Source: Phlebotomus papatasi (lineage: Eukaryota > Arthropoda > Insecta > Diptera > Psychodidae). Taken from it: a stretch of DNA of 64,000 nt. Shown piece by piece: positions 62,401-64,000 of the stretch; within the stretch, counting starts at the first letter, position 1; every line of letters begins with the position of its first letter. The stretch covers positions 76,384,001-76,448,000 of the forward strand of contig NC_077222.1 of the NCBI RefSeq assembly GCF_024763615.1, read 5' to 3'. A model generated the notes under the pieces. That model was given only the letters and a program-made list of their open reading frames with translations. It had not been told where the DNA came from and made no database searches. Position numbers and translations under genes: made by a program.

Positions 62401-63173
62401 AATATTATGGATTACCTTTTCCGATCATTAAGAACGATTTTTAAACATGATATTTAGCAGCAAAAACATCGATGAAGGAATAGAAATTAAGAAATTAAGA
62501 AATTTCTCCTTGTATTTTCAACTTTAACTTTTTAGTGAGATTTTTTCAAGCATAAATTCGTTTAAAAGCAATAAAATTAGAACGCCTTTGAGTAAATTAA
62601 TTGATATGTCATACACGAAAAAGGTACAAAGGATGAATGTTAATTTTGTTGGGAATTAGAGACACTCTCAAGACATCTTCAGAAGTTTTACAGATTTAGC
62701 GAAACTATCCTGAGCAAATGAGTGAAAGGAAGAAAACAAGAAAGGGAAATGTGAGTGGAATTATCAACTTGATTGTGTACTTTCAGGTGACGCAGCAGAC
62801 AATTCGCGTTCCCATGGGATACCCACTCCCGGGGATGCAGTTGCATGTGGTGGCAGGACGAGGTGGTGCTGCCCACGCTAACTATGCTGCCTTCCCACGC
62901 CCACGACGTCCGGGAAATTACGCTTATGTGACGCCAGGGGCCCAGGAGAAGGATACCACAGGCGGTGCCGTGAAGTACATCGAGCGCGGTGCTCCCGAGG
63001 GGGCGGCAAGCGTGCCACCCGGTGACGTGAGTGCCGGCAATGGTGCACTCATGTCACCGGTCTCGGGGGCGCCACACACAACCTCCACGGGTGCAGCGCA
63101 AACAACAACGTCAGGAGTCACCACCACGTCAGCCGCTGCGACGGGTGCCGTCTTCTATGCCATGAACGTTTGA
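17686..63173 (+). CDS. Large multi-exon gene: putative PP1-docking scaffold protein, about 1,920 aa (whole gene, spliced)
   Basis: Eight coding exons join without a frame conflict: 17686-20448, 37479-37785, 44474-44647, 45905 (or 45887)-46185, 51065-51814, 52052-52615, 57274-57810 and 62787-63173. Every junction is GT-AG. The phases are 0, 1, 1, 0, 0, 0, 0, and the product is 1,920 (or 1,926) residues. I see no enzyme domain, signal peptide or membrane segment in the main model. The protein is Ser/Pro/Glu-rich with Cys-rich, Gln-rich and poly-Ala patches, typical of a disordered scaffold. Three RVxF-like motifs lie at about residues 739-743, 859-862 and 1192-1196; this motif class is known to dock protein phosphatase 1. 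Two are preceded by G-[LI]-L-K (844-848 and 1161-1164). Function as a PP1-binding or cytoskeletal scaffold is inference. The family is not recognised. Extra exons inside the long introns cannot be excluded. Confidence 0.85.
21193..21429. mobile_element. Palindromic element, ATGCCC family
   Basis: The ends are taatgcccaagacacata and tgtatctaggacataag. The arms contain cttaagccgagagacggctt and gtaattataatcaaaataat with inverse copies near the right end. It lies in the first long coding intron. Confidence 0.75.
21952..22386 (+). pseudogene. Non-LTR retrotransposon fragment: end of RNase H domain and C-terminus
   Basis: An open frame of about 145 codons reads like the region after the RNase H domain of LINEs of the Jockey/I/R1/Loa type. 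A segment with EPVFGVEKELRKD is followed by LWNNVKGFSFAKSVIDG, then LNRGNLRVIIGIYTGHRLNS HLAKL (the common R-x-L-x-x-I/L-x-G-x-x-TGH pattern), and CLETVEHILCYYSK (the usual C-x-E-x-VEHILC pattern with one Cys of the ligand set replaced). Reverse transcriptase and endonuclease parts are absent upstream, so this is a 5'-truncated copy inside the first long coding intron. The frame being still open suggests a fairly recent insertion. The clade is not decided. Confidence 0.7.
22598..23095. mobile_element. 498-bp element with CGAAAATAGACACAGG ends
   Basis: CGAAAATAGACACAGG is perfectly inverted at the two ends (16 bp), followed by imperfect gctgaac/gatc and gctcgaaaaa words. It lies just to the right of the LINE fragment. 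The AAATAGACNCAGG terminus recurs in 52696-53676. Confidence 0.65.
26932..26958 (+). repeat. Three tandem copies of a 9-bp unit
   Basis: The unit ttgttgaca is repeated three times without interruption. It falls in the short frame at 26736-27068, where it gives a VDI-VDI-VDD repeat. That frame has no other support. Confidence 0.7.
27071..27290. mobile_element. 220-bp palindromic MITE (TAGGNGAATGTNGGCATGG ends)
   Basis: Arms of about 75 bp run from taggggaatgtaggcatggt through gagtgaaccttcaaac and ttttctctttgtttgcaaa. The loop of about 60 bp lies around 27150-27205. The ORFs crossing it are products of the repeat. Confidence 0.85.
27699..27971. mobile_element. Two TTAA-type MITE units in tandem
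   Basis: Unit 1 (27699-27834) has TTAA on both sides and the arms gtcgagtgggacaccggt and, inverted, gacgagcgggataccggt. Unit 2 starts at the shared TTAA (27835) with GGACGAGAGGAATCAAAAAT and ends with gtccttaaaaggtta at about 27971. Both share the AAGGACGA end with the 33676 group. Confidence 0.6.
28339..29580. mobile_element. Palindromic element B (CACAGAAAA-type ends), split by element C
   Basis: The ends are CAGAGAAAAAATATTTTGTA and, on the other strand, CACAGAAAAGAATATTTTGT, each next to TA. Without element C it is about 390 bp and folds into one long hairpin, like the copy at 5997-6340. The interior shares many words with that copy (ttgtgaatt, ggggactta, gttcgtaaa). It is inserted in a further element (A) spanning 28204-29663. 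Confidence 0.75.
28678..29529. mobile_element. 852-bp DNA element C, innermost of a triple nest
   Basis: It is flanked on both sides by TA (28676-28677 and 29530-29531) and has short inverted ends (GGGTAAAT against GGGCAAAT). Removing it restores the interrupted right arm of element B: the rejoined text tcctcagtaggaatttac matches the equivalent place in the 5997-6340 hairpin. It has no transposase frame. The 76-codon frame at 29081 lies inside and has no recognisable features. Confidence 0.7.
31068..31296. mobile_element. Possible MITE with GAGAGCAC/GCGAGCAC ends
   Basis: ccaagagagcacctaatgct and, inverted, cccagcgagcacagttagct are related. Further in, tcagctgaaaacg and tcagcaaaaatatgctg form extra stems. 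The ends are imperfect and target duplications unclear, so confidence is low. Confidence 0.4.
31317..31739. mobile_element. 423-bp MITE, AGGTGTAAA family, copy 1
   Basis: The ends are CACTAAGAGAAATTCGAAAA and, inverted, CACTGGGAGAAATACGAAAA. The interior is a long imperfect palindrome of aggtgtaaaaatatatcaac and taacattaaaaaatgttgat motifs. It has the same words as 42412-42666 and about 53714-53970. Confidence 0.8.
33676..35178. mobile_element. 1.5-kb TTAA-target element (CCCTTTAAGGACG end)
   Basis: TTAA lies at 33672-33675 and 35179-35182. The left end is CCCTTTAAGGACGAAATACT, and the right end inverted is CATTTTAAAGACGATTGGGT. TTAA duplication is typical of piggyBac-type transposons. The first 100 bp match 16204-16296 in the opposite orientation. 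No transposase is visible. Confidence 0.55.
35611..36018. mobile_element. 408-bp element, TAAGGG family
   Basis: TAAGGGAAGAGTACCCCGGA pairs with TAAGGGAAGTGTACCAGCGA inverted at the far end, both followed by tcgg. The termini belong to the TAGGG/ATTTCGG group but the interior differs. It is inserted in the 4.2-kb element 32775-36996. Confidence 0.7.
37479..37785 (+). CDS. Second coding exon, Gln/Gly-rich (residues 922-1023)
   Basis: The acceptor is ctgtcatttgcag ending at 37478 and the donor is GTAAGT at 37786. Entry is phase 0 and exit phase 1, which matches the next exon. The peptide starts SPKYAPPMEFVDQ. It then has a Gly-rich segment, a Gln-rich amphipathic stretch (HIQQLQVIQKLQQQRAAML) and a short Cys repeat at the end (CMECAECAECAAKQ). 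The triple Cys-x-x-Cys pattern is unusual; it may bind metal or may be a simple repeat. The base composition is clearly richer in GC than the flanking introns. Confidence 0.88.
39108..39563. mobile_element. TIR element with perfect 25-bp ends CAGTGCTGTCTC... and TA target
   Basis: Both ends carry CAGTGCTGTCTCTCTATATG, continuing for 25 identical bases, and TA lies directly outside on each side. CAGT-type ends with TA duplication suggest a pogo/Tc1-mariner derivative. The 39182-39330 MITE is inserted in it. It interrupts the dispersed repeat D at 38788-40040: the bases on either side rejoin to text like that of the 55947 copy. Confidence 0.85.
39182..39330. mobile_element. About 150-bp palindromic MITE (GCACAATAA family), nested
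   Basis: The ends are TAATGCCGAACGCACAATAA and the inverse of gttattgttggtcataat. The arms carry gtaaacatgtttt and gagtgagtgaga. It matches the element at 4881-5036 along its length. It sits inside the TIR element 39108-39563. Confidence 0.75.
40074..40647. mobile_element. 574-bp element, TAGGG/ATTTCGG family
   Basis: The ends are TAGGGTAAATGTACCAAATT and, inverted, TTAGGGGTAGTGTACTAAAT, followed by tcgg on both sides. Its interior (ttgcatgcaaacgcc, attgcttggaacctt) matches 46538-46966. An inner pair gtaaccactt...cgcca at 40271 and 40515 hints at a second, smaller insertion or an internal repeat. Confidence 0.7.
41621..41755 (+). CDS. Candidate alternative first exon or cassette exon in the 37786-44473 intron
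   Basis: A donor (cccag|gtactc) ends the stretch at 41755. An ATG at 41668, with an in-frame TAA at 41596, would encode 29 residues (MWPPNCCVSVDGEGGRSDIC and on to MSIP). It leaves in phase 1, exactly what the exon at 44474 needs. Alternatively AG at 41619-41620 would make a 135-nt cassette that enters and leaves in phase 1 between the 37479 and 44474 exons. That version adds a hydrophobic GFAGILVVIHLLHLQI segment. The surrounding 41100-41760 is less AT-rich than typical intron. This is an inference from phase and splice sites only. Confidence 0.35.
42412..42666. mobile_element. 255-bp MITE, AGGTGTAAA family, copy 2, TA target
   Basis: It starts CACTAAGAAAAAACGAGGGT and ends ctctcactcagtg, with TA on both sides. 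The inner part matches copy 1 (aggtgtaaaaatagatcaac, ttttacacctttttaaggg). It lies in the 37786-44473 intron. Confidence 0.8.
43059..43244. mobile_element. 186-bp palindromic MITE (GGTGGCGGCATTACTT ends), TA target
   Basis: AAGGTGGCGGCATTACTTCT and, inverted, AGGGTGGCGGCATTACTTGT flank an AT-rich palindrome containing gatttcgaaaa and inverse words. TA lies at both outer edges. Confidence 0.8.
43268..43714. mobile_element. 447-bp element, TAGGG/ATTTCGG family
   Basis: TAGGAGAACTGTGTCAAATT at the left and TAGGGGAACTGTGTCATATT inverted at the right are near identical, then both read tcgga. The interior shares atgaataaaaatagacagac with 46538-46966 and 40074-40647. It lies 23 bp to the right of the 43059-43244 MITE. 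Confidence 0.8.
43880..44077. repeat. 198-bp palindrome with (CAATTT)n loop
   Basis: The arms read aaaattcaattgattggaat, then actctttcaaact and tctttctgtcaaatgaaa, with inverse copies ending at 44077. The centre is a tract of aattgaaatttcaatttc type repeats. It is probably a MITE; terminal duplications are not clear. Confidence 0.7.
44474..44647 (+). CDS. Third coding exon (residues 1024-1081)
   Basis: The acceptor is ttattttatag ending at 44473 and the donor is GTATGG at 44648, a slightly weak site. The exon enters and leaves in phase 1 (174 nt), so it can be skipped without changing the frame. The peptide is CESPCSDETGTLEMPHVAIV followed by a Lys/Glu-rich part ending AIKQQLEATAQ. No domain is recognised. 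The upstream alternative exon at 41621/41668-41755 also leaves in phase 1 and could join here. Confidence 0.82.
44648..45904 (+). other. 1.2-kb intron
   Basis: It starts GTATGG and ends at AG 45904 or 45886. The sequence is AT-rich with poly-A near the acceptor and contains no recognised transposon. Confidence 0.65.
45905..46185 (+). CDS. Fourth coding exon (residues 1082-1175), with GILK motif
   Basis: The donor GTAAGA at 46186 is clear, with exit in phase 0. The acceptor is uncertain. AG at 45904 and AG at 45886 are both phase-compatible, giving 281 or 299 nt, and neither has a good pyrimidine tract. The peptide contains RPYENQRYVVETITMTTVTE, a poly-Ala run and the segment GILKGGKLWKSEQTQ. 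GILK (residues 1161-1164) lies about 28 residues before the RSVRF motif of the next exon. This resembles the GLLKK-RVVF pair of the first exon, although the spacing there is shorter. Confidence 0.78.
46538..46966. mobile_element. 429-bp element, TAGGG/ATTTCGG family
   Basis: TAGGGTAAGAGTGCCAAATT at the left pairs with TAGGGTAAGTGTGCCAAATT inverted at the right. The interior is related to 40074-40647. The short frames inside (46571-46870 and 46740-46967) are not conserved with the sister copies and are not genes. Confidence 0.8.
47721..48356. mobile_element. 636-bp element with CAAGGGYGTAGC ends and 8-bp TSD
   Basis: The ends are CAAGGGTGTAGCCAGGATTT and, inverted, CAAGGGCGTAGCGAACGGGG. The 8-bp direct repeat TTTAGTGT flanks it exactly at 47713-47720 and 48357-48364. 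An 8-bp duplication fits the hAT or P superfamilies. A run of G follows the left end. The internal frame at 47765-48055 has no transposase motif, so the copy is non-autonomous. Confidence 0.85.
49475..49883. mobile_element. 409-bp element with TTATCACACTTGCACA inverted ends
   Basis: gtgttatcacacttgcacag at the left and cgttatcacacttgcacatt inverted at the right both run into ttcacattaattgtcgct. The arms are about 65 bp. A solo half copy lies at 16420-16485. The frame at 49838 starts inside the right arm and is not a gene. Confidence 0.8.
51065..51814 (+). CDS. Fifth coding exon, with RSVRF PP1-docking-like motif (residues 1176-1425)
   Basis: The frame is open upstream of the first ATG back to an acceptor (aaataaaattag) ending at 51064, so the exon is longer than its ATG-initiated ORF. 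The donor GTATCG is at 51815, and both ends are phase 0 (250 codons). It starts CDDATNITSDEEGNV and then has RSVRF at 51113-51127 followed by TENIKDTERE. A basic and charged block (NALRRSLIKYEPKKK, then SLEERIRQLTCDIDD) looks like the best-ordered part. A Ser-rich run (about 17 Ser in 25 residues) and VIIPQ close the exon. RVxF followed by acidic residues fits known PP1 ligands; actual binding is inferred. Confidence 0.9.
51815..52051 (+). other. Short intron, 237 bp
   Basis: It runs from GTATCG to CCGGTGCAG between two phase-0 exons and is AT-rich with poly-T runs. It is the only intron of the gene without a recognisable transposon. An in-frame stop follows the donor by two codons, so retention would truncate the protein. 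Confidence 0.85.
52052..52615 (+). CDS. Sixth coding exon (residues 1426-1613)
   Basis: The acceptor is ttatctccccggtgcag ending at 52051, the best pyrimidine tract available. This makes the preceding intron only 237 nt, the shortest of the gene. The donor is GTAACT at 52616 and both ends are phase 0 (188 codons). The peptide begins DCRCPAAPDLGMGVQMPQ. It contains a Ser/Tyr-rich stretch (STASSQCSEYSLGDIEAVL), an acidic DDDDEQ run, and ends with RGIKPKFGTTNEILQQMQAQ. The last part is predicted to be helical and looks conserved in style. The family is unknown. Confidence 0.9.
52792..52980. repeat. Degenerate (GCGAATATT)n tandem array, block 1
   Basis: About 15 variants of gtgaatatcgcgaatatt and gcgaatattgcgaatat follow one another without a fixed period (9-18 bases). 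The motif is nearly its own inverse (aatattcgcgaatatt), so single strands can fold many ways. Confidence 0.75.
53390..53545. repeat. Degenerate (GCGAATATT)n tandem array, block 2
   Basis: cgaatattgcgaatatcgcg followed by further variants, ending in gtgaatattttgtgaatatt. It is separated from block 1 by about 400 bp of unrelated AT-rich DNA within the same TIR element. Confidence 0.65.
53714..53970. mobile_element. About 257-bp MITE, AGGTGTAAA family, copy 3
   Basis: It begins CATTGAGAAAGAAATCCGAA after TA and ends near gttaatcgcaccctattttt. The body aligns with copies 1 and 2. The right terminus has drifted, so the exact end is uncertain. Confidence 0.7.
53977..54110. mobile_element. Partial ATGCCC-family fragments
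   Basis: tggcttaacataattgta, gtctctcggcttaagcc and attatgccccagacatag, followed by acgactaaagcctagaaacg, show parts of one or two copies head to tail. No complete inverted structure is left. Confidence 0.5.
54267..55188. mobile_element. 922-bp DNA transposon with 24-bp perfect TIRs (element A family)
   Basis: The terminal inverted repeats start TTAGGGGAGACTGGGGCAAA and are identical for 24 bases at both ends. The interior is AT-rich with no transposase frame, so it is non-autonomous. It lies in the intron between the 52052 and 57274 exons. A damaged relative lies at 28204-29663, and weak similarity is seen around 4411-4590. Confidence 0.8.
55947..56852 (+). repeat. Dispersed repeat D, copy 3, with an internal tandem duplication
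   Basis: It carries atacaatccctcgattgtga, a tttggtagaattttgg word and a ctgttcgttcagctgtcgct segment as in the other copies. The 3' part is duplicated: 56283-56536 and 56573-56852 both run from tacgaaaat through ttcgttggaaaggtcttgga and gaaccggtaatgaaccgatt to cctaagctattttgg. The ATG-started frames at 56530 fall inside this repeat and are not genes. Confidence 0.7.
57274..57810 (+). CDS. Seventh coding exon, Gln-rich (residues 1614-1792)
   Basis: The acceptor is tttgttttttgcag ending at 57273 and the donor is GTAGGT at 57811. Both ends are phase 0 (179 codons). Gln runs (QQQQ and APQQQQLQ) lie in a Ser/Thr/Pro/His-rich context. A segment RFARSPTRRPESPPPLRNYH carries SP/TP sites that proline-directed kinases could use. 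The exon ends PGQQFRRLEYQQ. The composition suggests a disordered linker. Confidence 0.88.
59130..59369 (+). pseudogene. Decayed coding-like fragment, unknown family
   Basis: In the frame starting at 59130 the translation looks protein-like: LGAELNYMVDGAAIPIKAQF, then FYKLFHPQRFVGFD, a TGA, then LETKRGIYFEKSFKAIKSIN and APWLF. After a second TGA, the reading continues sensibly in the -1 frame (LMDRVMEHSYHIKYLL, stop). Two breaks in about 75 codons mark it as a pseudogene or a transposon remnant. It lies between the TTAACCCTTTAACG ends at 58662 and 62365 and might be the remains of the coding part of that element. The family is not recognised. Confidence 0.3.
60555..60790. mobile_element. Palindromic element, ATGCCC family
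   Basis: The ends are taatgccctagaccactt and taagtgtgtctagatctaga plus gggcataa. The arms share gagacagcttaacgtaatta and ttaagccgataaacggctta with the 21193 copy. It lies in the last intron. Confidence 0.75.
61078..61366 (+). mobile_element. Foldback-like element, copy 3
   Basis: Six units (gtcaaaatcccgaaa and gccaaaattccgaaa types) lead into a core with aaaagtgtcataggtac, ggcaaagggaaattttctgt and tcctccatataatttcat. Inverted units (ctggattttgctttt, aggattttggctgcc) close it. The order and core match copy 1 closely. The overlapping frames are by-products. Confidence 0.75.
61566..61953. mobile_element. 388-bp MITE with CACAGTAA ends and TA target
   Basis: The left end CACAGTAAAAAAATTACA and the inverse right end CACAGTAAGAAATCGTGT are flanked by TA on both sides. 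The interior is built of repeated variants of gtaattttttac and gtggtaa and is partly palindromic. It has no coding capacity. It lies in the last intron. Confidence 0.7.
62787..63173 (+). CDS. Last coding exon and stop codon (residues 1793-1920)
   Basis: The acceptor is gtgtactttcag ending at 62786. The exon continues in phase 0 to TGA at 63171-63173, giving 128 residues. The ATG at 62718 that opens the longer frame lies in the intron and is not the start. The peptide starts VTQQTIRVPMGYPLPGMQLH, is Gly/Ala/Thr-rich and ends AVFYAMNV. This exon is the most GC-rich part of the window. No AATAAA was seen in the 827 bases downstream, so the 3' UTR end is not located. Confidence 0.88.
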   Translation: MTQQTIRVPMGYPLPGMQLHVVAGRGGAAHANYAAFPRPRRPGNYAYVTPGAQEKDTTGGAVKYIERGAPEGAASVPPGDVSAGNGALMSPVSGAPHTTSTGAAQTTTSGVTTTSAAATGAVFYAMNV

Positions 63174-64000
63174 CCCGGGGATTAGGTTAGTGTTAGGATA
63201 AGTGTCGAGACCACACGTGTGGCCACAAGCGAATGGGAATTGCAACCGGCCAGTGGCTGCGACTGACGTTGCAGACACTGTGAACTGGGCGATTTCGCAC
63301 AAATTACCATGTCATTGGTCTTTTTTTTCCCACTTCACACCTACAAAGTGGTCCAGCCTAGGTGCTTCAAATTACAAATCTCTCATTTCAATTCCTTTAC
63401 CAAATTTTTCTGTTTATTTTCTTTCAATAATTCTTGAAAATGATAATTGTGTAAAATTTTATTTTTGAAGCACTTAGATTAAGCCATTCGGTGTATCTTT
63501 TATTCATCACATCGCTTATCAATGAAAGCACCACTTTGACAAATTTTAAAATATGCGAACGGATATTCTGCTTTGAGTGCTCTAAAATGAGGGTGATTTT
63601 TTTCATTCAATGGAAACAGAAATGTTTGGGGTTGCTTGTTTTGCGATGAGCCAATAATGATAAATTGAATGATTCATTGATGAACCCCATACTCTTTCTA
63701 AATTATGAATGCCGCTTTTATTTCAAAATGGAAATTTTTCCTCTCATAAATCAGTATACTTTCCAGCATGTGAATTGAACTGTTTTAAATTGAAGCACTT
63801 TTAATTGCTCGAACTCTTAGGAAGAAATTACATTTGATTTTGAAGATAGCTTTTTACTTAAGATGTAGGTCTCCCATTTTCTAATCATTTTGGCATAATT
63901 TTGCAAATATTTCCGAGAAAGAAAATCCATGCGGGTGTTTGTTGACCTAAATCCAAGAAAAAAATCATTTTCATCTAATGAATTTGAAAGATTTTTTTTT
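63174..64000 (+). other. 3' UTR start and downstream AT-rich DNA
   Basis: The first 130 bases after the stop stay GC-rich, as expected for a 3' UTR; the rest is AT-rich. No canonical AATAAA was found up to the window end, so the polyadenylation site either uses a variant signal or lies outside. Confidence 0.5.

Larger units (their letters stand above)
57811..62786 (+). other. 5-kb last intron
   Basis: It runs from GTAGGT to CTTTCAG. It holds the possible TTAA ends (58662 and 62369), the decayed fragment (59130), the ATGCCC palindrome (60555), the foldback copy (61078) and the CACAGTAA MITE (61566). 57811-58661 and 59370-60554 have only random short frames, with a C-run at about 60286-60298. 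Confidence 0.75.

Noticed and set aside
62718..62786. Start of the last exon at ATG 62718
   Set aside because: The bases between 62718 and the acceptor at 62786 are AT-rich intron, and the upstream exon joins in phase 0 at 62787.
1..64000. tRNA, rRNA or other structured RNA genes
   Set aside because: No A-box/B-box pair or conserved rRNA core was found on either strand by eye; the hairpins present are explained by inverted-repeat transposons.

Overview
The window looks like AT-rich nuclear DNA of an insect, probably a fly of the mosquito or sand-fly kind. The reasons are one gene split into exons with GT-AG junctions and very long introns, the CAG/poly-Gln, poly-Ala and poly-Pro style of its protein, and a dense load of short inverted-repeat transposons with TA, TTAA or 8-bp target duplications. 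The species is an inference. No bacterial-style operon, tRNA, rRNA or CRISPR array was seen.

The only convincing protein gene is on the + strand. Its coding exons are 17686-20448 (5' UTR of the same exon from 17600), 37479-37785, 44474-44647, 45887 or 45905-46185, 51065-51814, 52052-52615, 57274-57810 and 62787-63173 (stop). All junction phases agree, and the joined product is about 1,920 residues. I do not recognise the gene and give it no symbol. The protein is acidic, Ser/Pro-rich and largely disordered. It carries three RVxF-type sequences that could dock protein phosphatase 1 (KRVHF, RVVF, RSVRF), two of them preceded by a G-[LI]-L-K motif, so a cytoplasmic PP1 or cytoskeletal scaffold is the best guess.

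Upstream, 1-17599 holds no clear coding exon. A GC-richer stretch at about 5150-5600 could be a non-coding first exon and promoter. Inside the 6.7-kb third coding intron, a small exon at 41621/41668-41755 is phase-compatible with the next exon and may be an alternative first exon or a cassette.

The rest is introns and flanks filled with non-autonomous DNA transposons, a LINE RNase H remnant (21952-22386) and a decayed coding-like fragment (59130-59369). At least nine repeat groups are recognisable. They include five elements with TAGGG/TAAGG termini, a TTAA-target group, a palindrome family with ATGCCC termini, a family with AGGTGTAAA-type interiors, three foldback-like copies built of 15-bp units, a 4.2-kb element with long TIRs, and an 8-bp-TSD element with CAAGGGYGTAGC ends. 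Two triple nests (28204-29663 and 38788-40040) record the order of insertion.

Exon boundaries were read by eye from splice sites and phase. Repeat boundaries are set by matching inverted termini. No database search was possible.
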